A stretch of 12,344 bases of DNA, taken from NCBI GenBank assembly GCA_002316585.1, contig DCDU01000144.1:511-12854 (forward strand), written 5' to 3'. Source of the DNA: Firmicutes bacterium UBA1047 (lineage in GTDB: Bacteria; Bacillota; Clostridia; Tissierellales; Sedimentibacteraceae). The notes beneath the pieces are model-generated. The model was given only the letters and a program-made list of their open reading frames with translations, was not told where the DNA came from and did no database searches. The first letter of the stretch is position 1, and each line of letters starts with the position of its first letter. Shown one piece after another: positions 1 to 7,890 of this stretch. Made by a program: the position numbers and the translations under genes.

Positions 1-1
1 A

Positions 2-646
2 TTTTATAATGCTTATTTTGAAAGAAGCGGTTTTGAAACAATTGATATGGTAAGCTATAGGAAGGATATGGTTAATTCGCCGGAGCTGATTAACAATGAT
101 ATAAGAAATAAACTTAATGAAATCTATACTGTAAGAAAAGCAGATTTTAGAAACTTCAAACAAGAAATAGAAATTTACACAAAAATAAACAATGAAGCTT
201 TCAAAGACCATCTGTTTTATTATCAAAGGAAAACGGAAGAAGATTATGAGCTGTTCAAGGATTTAAAATATTTAATGAAGGAAGAAAATTTATTGTTTGT
301 AGAAAAGGCGGGAGTGCCTGCTGGCTTTATGCTGTGGTATCCTGATTTTAACGAAATTATTGATAAATGCGAAACTGTGGGAATTAAGACTGTGATAAAA
401 AACAAATTATTTTCTCATAAAATAAAAACATTTAAAATAGTTGAAATCGGAGTTATACCTGAAGAAAGAAACAGAGGAGCAATACTTGCACTGTTTGATT
501 ATTGCTTTAAATGCACAAAGGGTAAATATGACACAATGGAGTCAAGCTGGATACTTACAAATAATATGAAATCCAAAAGTTTCGGCATAAAATGGGCGGA
601 TGAGGAATCAAAACACTATAAAGCATATATTAAGGATATTATATGA
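2..646 (+). CDS. GNAT-type N-acyltransferase, C-terminal part (5' end outside window)
   Basis: The reading frame is open to the left edge, so the ATG at 47 is probably internal. The residues before it (FYNAYFERSGFETID) look like the end of a first GNAT domain, where an aromatic-rich helix is followed by a GF motif. The visible part then has a second acyltransferase-like half: GFMLWYPDFNEI (a glycine-rich strand followed by a PDxN motif), then IGVIPEERNRGA, which resembles the acyl-CoA pyrophosphate-binding loop, and an SWILTNNM segment. This pattern fits large two-domain GNAT proteins of the YghO-like type; that assignment is from memory of the family. Such enzymes move an acyl group from acyl-CoA to an amine, but the substrate here is unknown. 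The TGA stop overlaps the next gene's ATG by four bases (ATGA), which implies translational coupling in one operon. Confidence is good for a GNAT fold and low for any specific substrate. Confidence 0.7.
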   Translation, partial: FYNAYFERSGFETIDMVSYRKDMVNSPELINNDIRNKLNEIYTVRKADFRNFKQEIEIYTKINNEAFKDHLFYYQRKTEEDYELFKDLKYLMKEENLLFVEKAGVPAGFMLWYPDFNEIIDKCETVGIKTVIKNKLFSHKIKTFKIVEIGVIPEERNRGAILALFDYCFKCTKGKYDTMESSWILTNNMKSKSFGIKWADEESKHYKAYIKDII

Positions 647-1584
647 TAATATATACAGCGGAAGAACTCAAAGACAATAAAATATTTGATTTAAATGATG
701 ACTTTATAAAACTGCTGTCTTTGTTGGAAGAAATAAACCCCTGCAACCAATTCTATGAGATAGCAGAAAATTGTTTAATAATTTCATATAATTTAAAATT
801 GAATTTATTTAATTTTAAAAATATATTGCCTTTAAAAGCAAAAGTGCAAGTTATAGGTCTTCCCGTATCCTTATCTCAAAGGGGATATTTGGGAAATTTA
901 AATAAGACAGTTGATATTGTCAAAAAAAGAAAAGGATTAAAAATAATATTAAACGCCGATACTGAAATTATTAAGGGTGCAAAAACATTATCAACCTTTG
1001 TATTTGAAAATAGTTTTGAAACTTTTGATGATTATTTGAATAAGCTTAGAAGCTCCTACAGAAGGCGCATAAATAAAGCCCTGAGATACAGAAATAGTTT
1101 AAATATAAGAAAGATACAAAACAGCAATTTCAGTGATGCTCATTATAATTTGTATTTAAGCATAATGATAAGGACAGATAATCCATTGGAAACACTTCCC
1201 ATTGATTTTTTCCGCGATTATGATTCCGAAATATATGAATTTACAGATAAGAATGATAACGTAATCGGATTTATACAGTTAAAGGAACTTGACGGCAGGT
1301 TGTGCTTTTTATTCGGGGGATTCAACAAGGAGGATGTTGAAAAATATGATATATATTACAACATGCTTTTAAAGATTATAGAAATTGCTATTGAAAAGAA
1401 AGCAAAAATAATAGAATTCGGGCAAACTGCGGAAGAAAGCAAATTGAAGATAGGCTGCAGGGAGGTTTATAAATATCTTTATGTGCACCATAGCAACGTG
1501 GTAATTAATTTTATGATACAAAAATTGCTTTCCACAATGTCATACAGACCATACGGCAAGGTCCATCATGTTTTTAAGGAATGA
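643..1584 (+). CDS. BioF2/FemAB-like GNAT acyltransferase (peptidogalycan-type)
   Basis: This 313-residue protein has a weakly conserved N-terminal half and a C-terminal half typical of BioF2-like/FemAB-like GNAT domains. The basic helix SSYRRRINKALRY lies near residues 137-149. The strand VIGFIQL is near 207-213, GRLCFLFGGFN at 218-228, a helix YYNMLLKIIEIAIEK at about 238-252, and the signature IEFGQTAEESKLKIG at about 257-271. In known relatives this fold transfers acyl or aminoacyl groups to amines, for example in cell-wall bridge or N-acyl amino acid synthesis. The exact reaction cannot be read from the sequence. No signal peptide or membrane segment is evident, so it is probably cytoplasmic. 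It overlaps the upstream GNAT gene by four bases and lies three bases before the first radical SAM gene, so the acyltransferases and radical SAM enzymes very likely share one transcript. Confidence 0.7.
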   Translation: MIIYTAEELKDNKIFDLNDDFIKLLSLLEEINPCNQFYEIAENCLIISYNLKLNLFNFKNILPLKAKVQVIGLPVSLSQRGYLGNLNKTVDIVKKRKGLKIILNADTEIIKGAKTLSTFVFENSFETFDDYLNKLRSSYRRRINKALRYRNSLNIRKIQNSNFSDAHYNLYLSIMIRTDNPLETLPIDFFRDYDSEIYEFTDKNDNVIGFIQLKELDGRLCFLFGGFNKEDVEKYDIYYNMLLKIIEIAIEKKAKIIEFGQTAEESKLKIGCREVYKYLYVHHSNVVINFMIQKLLSTMSYRPYGKVHHVFKE

Positions 1585-1587
1585 GTT

Positions 1588-2841
1588 ATGATAGTATTCT
1601 TAGAAAAGGTAAGAGTTAAAACAATATTTTCAGTCGTTGACCCTGTAAGAGTCGAACCCTTGGAATTATGTTATTTAAAATCGGTTTTGAACAATATGAA
1701 TATTGAAAGCCATATTATTGATGATATGTTTGGCTTTGAGCCGCCGAAAGGATTGCCGGATATAATAGTTTTAACAGGCTACAATACGGCTGAAAATGCA
1801 ATTATAAGTAAATCAAAAATTTATAAGAATAAATTTCCCGATGTAAAAATAATCGTCGGCGGAGTCCATATACAGGAAAATGCGGAATATTTCAGAGTAA
1901 GTACAATTGATTATGTATTTCACTCAGGAAGCTTAAATACATTTAAACAGTTGATTGAAAATATAATCAGCGATAATTGCATTCCATTAAGCCGAGGGGT
2001 TGATACCTTTAAAGGCGGAGACTGGCATATAGGGGATAAAGAGAGTATTTACGAAAACGAGAGCATTAAGCCGGACAGAGACTTTTTTAATAAAGCTAAA
2101 TCTCAATTTAAATATTTGAATAAACGAAATGTGGCGCTTATTAAGGGTAGCATCGGCTGTCCATACAATTGTGCATTTTGCTACTGCAAGCTTCTTAATA
2201 ACAGGCATTTCATAAAGGCGGATTACGAAGCGATGATTGAAGAAATGGAAAGTATTGACTCCGATTATTATTGGATAGTTGATGATGTATTGTTTTCTTC
2301 AAGAAACGACGCATTAAAATTTATGGATATTATTGAGAAGAGAAAGTCTGATTTTAAAATTATAGGATATTTAAGAGCAGACTTCATCTGCAGAGAGAGG
2401 GACTTGCTAAAAAGGCTCAGAGATGCAGGTCTGCGTGAGGTTATTGTGGGCTTTGAGGCAACGGTTAATGATGAGCTGAAGGCTTACGAAAAAACGACAA
2501 ATGCAATTGATTATCCCTTGGCAATATCATTGCTTAAAGAAAATAATATAGATTTGACTGCTCTTTTTATGGTGCAGCCTGACTATTCGGTTAAGGATTT
2601 TAAAATACTTAATAAATTTATCAAGGATAATAAATTGGATTGTTATACAATATCAATTATGACTCCAATAAAGGGAACTAAATTATATGAAGAAATGAAG
2701 GATTCATTGATTGACAAACGAGCGGAAAAATATGATTTTCTGCACTTGGTTTTGAAGCCTAAATTGCCGAAGCTTATATTTTATGCTTTGTTTTACAGCC
2801 TTCACATAAAACTTTTAAAATCGGTCAGGAGACTTAAATAA
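1588..2841 (+). CDS. B12-binding domain radical SAM protein (paralogue 1)
   Basis: This 417-residue protein has an N-terminal Rossmann-like cobalamin-binding domain (about 1-130), with PDIIVLTGYNTAENA and KIIVGGVH as landmarks. A radical SAM core follows, with CPYNCAFC supplying the 4Fe-4S cysteines C191, C195 and C198 (CxxxCxxC). Later core landmarks are IVDD (about 230), LRADFI and VIVGFEA, the latter two typical of this TIM-barrel family. A basic tail contains LHLVLKPKLPK. The canonical VxGEGE segment after the B12 domain is replaced by VFHSGSLNTF, so this paralogue is diverged. An extra cysteine, C200, directly follows the cluster. Such enzymes perform radical methylations or C-C/C-S rearrangements using SAM and often cobalamin; the substrate is unknown. 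The start is set by AAGGA seven bases upstream of the ATG. It overlaps the methyltransferase gene by one base. Confidence 0.88.
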   Translation: MIVFLEKVRVKTIFSVVDPVRVEPLELCYLKSVLNNMNIESHIIDDMFGFEPPKGLPDIIVLTGYNTAENAIISKSKIYKNKFPDVKIIVGGVHIQENAEYFRVSTIDYVFHSGSLNTFKQLIENIISDNCIPLSRGVDTFKGGDWHIGDKESIYENESIKPDRDFFNKAKSQFKYLNKRNVALIKGSIGCPYNCAFCYCKLLNNRHFIKADYEAMIEEMESIDSDYYWIVDDVLFSSRNDALKFMDIIEKRKSDFKIIGYLRADFICRERDLLKRLRDAGLREVIVGFEATVNDELKAYEKTTNAIDYPLAISLLKENNIDLTALFMVQPDYSVKDFKILNKFIKDNKLDCYTISIMTPIKGTKLYEEMKDSLIDKRAEKYDFLHLVLKPKLPKLIFYALFYSLHIKLLKSVRRLK

Positions 2842-3455
2842 TGAATATATGGAATTTTTGGGCGGACAAATACCATAAGCTTTGGGTACAAAAATATTCT
2901 TTAAGACCTACAAGAAATTATATTACTTCAGCCCTTTTAAATATAAATAAGGATAAAAAAATAAAAATATTGGATTTGGGATGCGGTCCCGGAGAATTAA
3001 TAAATGAATTAACGGATAAATTTAATAATATTGAAATCACCGGAATTGATTTTTCGGGAAAGATGCTTGAAATATCGAAAAAAAGAAATCCTTCCGTAAA
3101 CCATATTAAAATGGATGCGGCAGAGCTAAGTAAGCTGAACGATAAATATGACATAGTAATTTGTACTCACTCCCTGCCCTATTATAAGGAGCCGAAAAAG
3201 GTTTTTGAACAGCTTTGCAGGCTGTTAAGTGACAGTGGGTTGGTATTGGTTGGGTTTGCCAGCGGTGATAGCTTCTATGACAAATTAATATTGAGCTTTG
3301 TAAAGCTTACAACAGGAAAGGCAAATTATCCCTCGGATATTAAATTCAGACAATTGGTATCTCCCTTTTTTAATGTTGAGAATTTAAAAATAATCAGGGA
3401 GAAATTTTTTATGCCACGAATTGCTGTTTATACTCTTAAAAAGGTGGAGCTATGA
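2841..3455 (+). CDS. Class I SAM-dependent methyltransferase
   Basis: This 204-residue protein has the hallmark motif I ILDLGCGPGELI (residues 43-54) for SAM binding and motif II ITGIDFSGKML (66-76), with the acidic residue D70 expected to hold the ribose. Residues HIKMDAAEL (88-96) form motif III, and YDIVICTHSLPYY (103-115) forms motif IV. It matches the Methyltransf_11/25 fold in order and length. It should methylate a small molecule or intermediate; O-, N- or C-specificity cannot be told. It starts at the TAATG overlap with the upstream radical SAM gene, with AGGAG nine bases before the ATG, and overlaps the next radical SAM gene by four bases. Lying between two B12/radical SAM genes, it probably acts on the same pathway intermediate; that is inference from gene order. 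Confidence 0.85.
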   Translation: MNIWNFWADKYHKLWVQKYSLRPTRNYITSALLNINKDKKIKILDLGCGPGELINELTDKFNNIEITGIDFSGKMLEISKKRNPSVNHIKMDAAELSKLNDKYDIVICTHSLPYYKEPKKVFEQLCRLLSDSGLVLVGFASGDSFYDKLILSFVKLTTGKANYPSDIKFRQLVSPFFNVENLKIIREKFFMPRIAVYTLKKVEL

Positions 3456-4813
3456 AAATACTTTTAGTAAGACCAAGACCTCACAAGGAAACCATAGGAC
3501 TTCAGCACGTAATGATATGCGAGCCTTTGGAGCTTGAATATCTCGTATCCAATATACCCGATGAAATAAGAAGTGAAACAAATGCGGAAATTGTGGATAT
3601 GATACTTGAAAAGATAAGCTTTGAAGAAATTGTATCTAAGGAAAAGCCTGATTTTATAGTATTTACCGGCTACATTACCCATGTGGGCATCATAAAACAG
3701 ATGGCAGAGTCGGCAAAGAAAGTTTTCCCCATGGTTAAGACAGGGGTCGGTGGAGTTCATGCAGAGGTTGTAGCCGAGGATTTTAGGTCAGAATTTATAG
3801 ATTTTATTTATGATAAAAATGGAATCGATAATTTTAATATAACTTTAAAGGGATTACTTGATAAAAAAAGCGTGTGGCAAATTAACGAAGAAATAAACAA
3901 GGGAATTAAGAATAGCGCATTTGAATATAAATATCCCGACAGAAACGCTGTAAGCAAGTATAGAAAGCATTATTATTACATGTTTCACAATCCATGTGCT
4001 TTAATAAAAACATCCTTCGGCTGTCCCTACAACTGCTCATTTTGCTTTTGCAAGGAAATTACGGACGGCAAATATTTTTCCCGTGAAATAGGCGATATAA
4101 TTAAAGAGTTATCTTCAATCGAGGAAGAAGAAGTATATATAGTTGATGATGATTTTTTATATGACAGAAATAAGCTTAAAAGTTTTATCACAGGTATAAA
4201 AGAAAAAAACATTAAAAAGAAATTTTTGGTTTACGGAAGGGCTGATTTTATAGCACAAAACGAAGATATTATATCAGAGCTTAAAGCAATCGGTCTTCAG
4301 GCGGTAATTGTGGGAATTGAATCGGTCAGAGCAGGGGATTTAAAGGATTACAACAAGGGAACAACCGTGGAAATAAACGAAAGATGCATTAAAATATTGC
4401 AGAAATATGATATTGAATTGTATGCGACTTTAATTATTCCGCTTGATTTTAAAAAGGAAGATTTCAGGCAATTAGTAAGCTGGCTGAGAGGGCTTAATGT
4501 TAAATTTGTTAATTTACAGCCTCTTACACCGCTGCCGGGAACGGAAATTTTTAATTCCTATGAAGAATTACTTTTAGTGAAAAGACAGCAGTATGAAGTG
4601 TGGGATATGGCGCATGTTGTTTTGAAACCGAAATTTATGAGTATCAGAGCTTTTTATGCAGAAATTTTAAAAGCATACTATAAGGTGGTTATGAGACCAA
4701 AGCATTTAGCAGCCTTAATCAGAAAGTACGGTTTAAAAGCAAATCTAAAAATGTTATCCGGTTCAAGCCTTGTCAGCTTTCAGTATTTACAAAAGATTAT
4801 GAGGAGTCATTGA
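3452..4813 (+). CDS. B12-binding domain radical SAM protein (paralogue 2)
   Basis: This 453-residue paralogue of the gene at 1588 has its cluster cysteines at identical positions, C191, C195 and C198, in CPYNCSFC, again with C200 following. The N-terminal B12-type Rossmann domain opens with MKILLVRPRPHKE and contains CEPLELEYL, PDFIVFTGYITHVG and VGGVH. The core has IVDDDFLYDRN, YGRADFIAQN, VIVGIESV and PLTPLPGTEIF (about 357-367). The C-terminal region carries HVVLKPKF and a longer basic helical tail than paralogue 1. Like paralogue 1 it lacks a clear GEGE motif after the B12 domain. A cobalamin-dependent radical reaction is expected from the family; the substrate is unknown. Its ATG overlaps the methyltransferase stop by four bases, and AAGGTGGAG lies just upstream with rather short spacing. 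Both neighbours overlap it, so it is inside the operon. Confidence 0.88.
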   Translation: MKILLVRPRPHKETIGLQHVMICEPLELEYLVSNIPDEIRSETNAEIVDMILEKISFEEIVSKEKPDFIVFTGYITHVGIIKQMAESAKKVFPMVKTGVGGVHAEVVAEDFRSEFIDFIYDKNGIDNFNITLKGLLDKKSVWQINEEINKGIKNSAFEYKYPDRNAVSKYRKHYYYMFHNPCALIKTSFGCPYNCSFCFCKEITDGKYFSREIGDIIKELSSIEEEEVYIVDDDFLYDRNKLKSFITGIKEKNIKKKFLVYGRADFIAQNEDIISELKAIGLQAVIVGIESVRAGDLKDYNKGTTVEINERCIKILQKYDIELYATLIIPLDFKKEDFRQLVSWLRGLNVKFVNLQPLTPLPGTEIFNSYEELLLVKRQQYEVWDMAHVVLKPKFMSIRAFYAEILKAYYKVVMRPKHLAALIRKYGLKANLKMLSGSSLVSFQYLQKIMRSH

Positions 4814-6135
4814 TGAAAAAAATTCTATTGATACAGCCAAGTCCTTATGATAAAAATCATAAACCCGTTAAGAAAAAAAGATTATATTTTGTGGGACTTG
4901 CCATGCCTTTATTGGCGGCAATGATGCCTGAAGGCTGGGAATCTGAAATAGTGCTTGAAATAATTGAGGATATACCCTTTGATACGGATGCCGATTTAAT
5001 CGGAATAAGCACAATGGGACATGGAGTTATCCGCTCCATTGATATTGCAAAACAATTCCGTGAAAAAGGGAAGACAGTCATATTAGGAGGCTACATGGCA
5101 AGCATAATGGCAGAGGAAGCATTGAAACACTGCGACTCTGTTGTTGTGGGAGATGCTGAATTGGTGTGGCAGGAGCTTCTTAAGGACTATGAAGAGGGAA
5201 AACTGAAAAAAATATATGAAAGAAATTTGGAAAGGGGCTGGTTTTCAACTCCAATGCCTCGATTTGACCTTATAACAAGTAAAAATATAGGTGACTTTCT
5301 CCCCGTTCAGGCAGGGAGAGGCTGTCCGAACACATGCAGCTTCTGCTCGGTGGCATGCCTGTACAAGGGACATTATATTAAAAAACCCTTAAATGAAGTT
5401 GTGAGAGATATAAAGCAGGTAAAAGATTTAGGCTTTAAGAAGTTTCTTTTGTTAGATGACAATATTTTTTCCGACAGAGAATATTTGGACAAACTGCTGA
5501 CAGAAATAAAAAAACTTGATATGCAGTGGATGAGCCAATGCGACATACGTATCGGCAGGGAAAGCGAACTTTTAAAAAAGCTTTCGGACAGCGGCTGTAC
5601 AACCTTAAGCTTCGGGCTTGAAAGTATTTCAGCGGAAAGCTTGAAGGGTATGAATAAGTCCTGGGCAAATCCCTTGGAATACCCAAAGCTTATAAATAAT
5701 ATACACTCCCACGGCATAGATGTTTCAACCGAAATGGTGGTGGGAGGAGAAGGAGATACGCTATCTTCGATTAGGGATACAAAGAAATTTATTGAGGATA
5801 ATAAAATAACGGTTCCGCGTTTTTATATATTGACCCCGATTCCCGGGACTAAGTTTTTCAAGGATATGACGGAAGCGGGAAGAATAATCAAGGAAGACAT
5901 TTATTCCTTTGACGGGACGGAGGCGGTTCATGTGCCTAAATTAATGACAACCGATGAATTGACGAATGCATATTGGAAATTGTATGAATCGCTGTTTACT
6001 TTCAAATCAATTTTAAAAAGGAATGTACTAAGGAAAAAATTCTTTAAAAACCCGGGTAAATATTTGTTTTATTTCGCTGTAAATTTGTTTTACAGATACC
6101 AAATAAAGCAAAGAATCACACCGAATATATTTTAG
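4813..6135 (+). CDS. B12-binding domain radical SAM protein (paralogue 3, more canonical)
   Basis: I chose the ATG at 4813 because GAGGAG at 4801-4806 gives six-base spacing; the in-frame TTG at 4810 would leave only three. The 440-residue product has a well-conserved B12-binding domain: IGISTMGHGVIRS, ILGGYMAS, then VVGDAELVW (111-119), close to the canonical VxGEaE. The radical SAM cluster is CPNTCSFC (C171, C175, C178), with C182 four residues later. The core shows LLDDNIF, MSQCDIRIG, LSFGLESIS and LTPIPGTKFF. The C-terminal part (VPKLMTTDELTNAYWKLYES) resembles the DUF4070-type extension found in many B12/radical SAM proteins. It differs clearly from paralogues 1 and 2, so it probably does a different step. 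Its start overlaps the upstream stop by one base, and a GC-rich hairpin with a repeat follows. Confidence 0.88.
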   Translation: MKKILLIQPSPYDKNHKPVKKKRLYFVGLAMPLLAAMMPEGWESEIVLEIIEDIPFDTDADLIGISTMGHGVIRSIDIAKQFREKGKTVILGGYMASIMAEEALKHCDSVVVGDAELVWQELLKDYEEGKLKKIYERNLERGWFSTPMPRFDLITSKNIGDFLPVQAGRGCPNTCSFCSVACLYKGHYIKKPLNEVVRDIKQVKDLGFKKFLLLDDNIFSDREYLDKLLTEIKKLDMQWMSQCDIRIGRESELLKKLSDSGCTTLSFGLESISAESLKGMNKSWANPLEYPKLINNIHSHGIDVSTEMVVGGEGDTLSSIRDTKKFIEDNKITVPRFYILTPIPGTKFFKDMTEAGRIIKEDIYSFDGTEAVHVPKLMTTDELTNAYWKLYESLFTFKSILKRNVLRKKFFKNPGKYLFYFAVNLFYRYQIKQRITPNIF

Positions 6136-6142
6136 TGAAAAC

Positions 6143-6159
6143 CGAGGGCGCAGCCCTCG
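6143..6159 (+). repeat. GC-rich hairpin after the radical SAM operon
   Basis: CGAGGGC and GCCCTCG form a perfect 7-bp stem around the 3-base loop GCA, starting seven bases after the paralogue 3 stop. No T-run follows, so it is not a classical terminator. It could stabilise the mRNA 3' end or weaken read-through into the broken paralogue. It abuts the inverted repeat at 6159 and may be part of the same repeat. Confidence 0.6.
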
Positions 6160-6219
6160 TCATTCTGAGAGCGCAGCTCGAAGAATCTCATCAGGGGTAT
6201 TTGAAAACCTGAGAATGAC
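6159..6219. repeat. Short interspersed inverted-repeat element (MITE/REP-like)
   Basis: GTCATTCTGAG at 6159-6169 is matched by CTGAGAATGAC at 6209-6219. Eight outer bases are perfectly inverted and ten of eleven match overall. The inside holds a small GAGC-GCA-GCTC hairpin and the sequence GAAGAATCTCATCAGG. The CATTCTGAG/GAAGAATCT wording is familiar from dispersed intergenic repeats in many bacterial genomes; that is recollection, not a search. It encodes no protein and lies between the intact operon and the broken paralogue, whose ribosome binding site begins a few bases later. Confidence 0.55.
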
Positions 6220-6233
6220 ACTTAGGAGATATG

Positions 6234-6877
6234 ATGAAAATATTACTTGTAAGACCTCCGAGAATAAAGCAGGCAATCACATTGAGCGACTTTATGTTTT
6301 CAGAGCCATTAGGTCTTGAAATGATTTACGGCGCTTTGAAGGATGACCATGAGGTTGAAATTTTTGACATGATGGTTGAAACCGGCAGCTTGACGAAAAA
6401 AATTAATGAATACAATCCGTCCCTGGTTGGAATCACATCCCTTTGCATTGACGTAACAAAGGTTTTGGAGCTGTGCACGGAAACGAAGGAAGTTGATATC
6501 AGCATCATAACTGTTGTGGGAGGAACTCAGACCTATTTAAATCCGGAAGGCTTTTACAAAGCCAATGTGGATTATATTTTAGCCCTTTAACCCCATTTCC
6601 GAATCTGCCCATGTACAAGGAATATGAGGAAAGGCTTCTCTGCAAAAGTGAAGATTACGAAAGATGGAGCTTTGGGCAGGTTATGATAAGACCTTCACAA
6701 ATAAGTTTAAGAACTTATTATTACGAGCTTTTAAAAACAAATTTATATGTTAACATTTTTATTAATAAAAATACGGAAATGATAAAGAAGTTTGGTATTA
6801 TAAATATAATGAGAATATTAAAAGGCTCTATGAAGGCTGTAAAAAAATATATATTATTAATGAATGAAAAAAATTAA
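6234..6877 (+). pseudogene. Broken B12-binding radical SAM gene (paralogue 4), core deleted
   Basis: AGGAG at 6224-6228 fits the ATG at 6234 (an ATG at 6231 is too close). The first frame reads MKILLVRPPRIKQ and a B12-binding domain with EVEIFDMMVE, GITSLCIDV and VVGGTQ, ending at a TAA at 6588-6590 just after VDYIL. From about 6575 another frame reads SPLTPFPNLPMYKEYEERLL, then YERWSFGQVMIRPSQISLRTYYYELLK, to a stop at 6875-6877. These are the late-core and tail signatures of paralogue 2 (PLTPLPGTEIFNSYEELLL and HVVLKPKF). About 235 codons, including the CxxxCxxC cluster, are missing relative to paralogue 2, and the halves are out of frame. The gene cannot make an active radical SAM enzyme; the B12-domain fragment of about 118 residues might still be made. 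Assembly error is the alternative. Confidence 0.82.
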
Positions 6878-6899
6878 GATTATTTTAACAATAATATTC

Positions 6900-6905
6900 T
6901 ATAAT
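6900..6905 (+). promoter_or_regulatory. Possible -10 box for the degV-family gene
   Basis: A perfect TATAAT lies 30 bases before the ATG at 6936, in a very AT-rich gap after the broken gene. No convincing -35 is present at 16-18 bases. TTAAGA at 6874 would need a 20-base spacer, so the assignment is tentative. The ribosome binding site GGTGGGAG at 6924-6931 supports the ATG. Confidence 0.35.
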
Positions 6906-6935
6906 GATAAATAAAATATTTTTGGTGGGAGAATC

Positions 6936-7802
6936 ATGAAAACAAAGATTATAACAGATTCATGCTGTGACTTGCCACAGAAGTATCTTAAAGATAACAA
7001 TGTTGAAGTTATACCATTTCCATATTTTATTGAAGGAAAAGATTATACCGATGATTTTGGGAGTACCTTGTCTTATGAGGATTTTTATAATTATATGCGC
7101 AAGGGCTCAATGCCGACAACCTCACAAATTACGGCATTTACCTATGTAAATACTTTTAAGAAGTTCGTTCGGGAGGGTTATTCAATTATCTACATAGGTT
7201 TTTCCTCAGCGCTAAGCCAAACCTACAATAATTCATTATTAGCCGTACATTACATAAAAGAGGAATATCCTTATGCGGATATTACTTCCATTGATTCAAA
7301 AAGTGCTTCCGTGGGACTTGGCTTAATTGTGTATTATGCCTGTGAAATGCTTAAAATGGGAAAATCTAAGATGGAAATAATCAGTTGGGTAGAAGATAAT
7401 AAGCTTAAGGTCAATCATTGGTTTATTATTGACAGCCTTGAGCATCTGCGAAGAGGGGGAAGAATATCTTCCGCAGGCGCAGCGGTAGGGACCTTGCTGG
7501 ATGTAAAGCCTCTTCTTAATTTAGACGATGAAGGAAAACTGAGAGTGGTCAGAAAAATAAGAGGAAGAAAAAAAGCAGTAAAAGAACTGTTGAAAGAGCT
7601 TAAAACAGGTATTGTAAATCCCGAAGAACAAATAATTTTAATAAATCACTGCGATTGTCCCGAAGAAGCATTAAAATTAAAAAATACGGTTATGAATGAA
7701 ATTCCTGCAAAGGATAGTGCTTTAAATTATGTAGGACCTGTAATAGGCACTCATACAGGACCGGGAATGCTTTGTCTGGTTTTTCTTGGGGATAAAAGAT
7801 AA
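6936..7802 (+). CDS. DegV family fatty-acid-binding protein (FakB-like)
   Basis: This 288-residue protein is the usual length for the DegV family. Motifs in order: ITDSCCDLP (6-14), PTTSQ (60-64) with the serine expected near the fatty-acid carboxylate, GFSSALSQTYNN (88-99), SIDSKSAS (118-125), SLEHLRRGGRIS (167-178), VKPLL with DDEGKL (190-202) and VGPVIGTHTGPGM (266-278). Characterised FakB members hold a fatty acid for phosphorylation by the kinase FakA, feeding phospholipid synthesis; which acyl chain this one binds is unknown. It is cytoplasmic, with no signal peptide. It appears to be its own transcription unit, with an AT-rich promoter region upstream and a shared terminator downstream facing rsgA. 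Being next to a putative acyl-transfer pathway is suggestive but probably coincidental. Confidence 0.93.
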   Translation: MKTKIITDSCCDLPQKYLKDNNVEVIPFPYFIEGKDYTDDFGSTLSYEDFYNYMRKGSMPTTSQITAFTYVNTFKKFVREGYSIIYIGFSSALSQTYNNSLLAVHYIKEEYPYADITSIDSKSASVGLGLIVYYACEMLKMGKSKMEIISWVEDNKLKVNHWFIIDSLEHLRRGGRISSAGAAVGTLLDVKPLLNLDDEGKLRVVRKIRGRKKAVKELLKELKTGIVNPEEQIILINHCDCPEEALKLKNTVMNEIPAKDSALNYVGPVIGTHTGPGMLCLVFLGDKR

Positions 7803-7863
7803 AATATAATATATTATGTCTGCCTATAGAACTCAAAAGATAAAATAATAGAATAATTTTAAA

Positions 7864-7886
7864 AAAACCACGAAATTCGTGGTTTT
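7864..7886. terminator. Bidirectional rho-independent terminator between degV-like gene and rsgA
   Basis: AAAACCACG and CGTGGTTTT form a perfect 9-bp stem with loop AAATT. On the minus strand the stem ends in a run of seven T, so it terminates rsgA strongly. On the plus strand it ends in TTTT and serves the degV-like gene. The two genes converge on it. Confidence 0.85.
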
Positions 7887-7890
7887 AGTA

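Noticed and set aside
2918..3154. Minus-strand open frame of 78 codons inside the methyltransferase gene
   Set aside because: It lies fully opposite a gene with clear methyltransferase motifs, has no recognisable domain and looks like a shadow frame.
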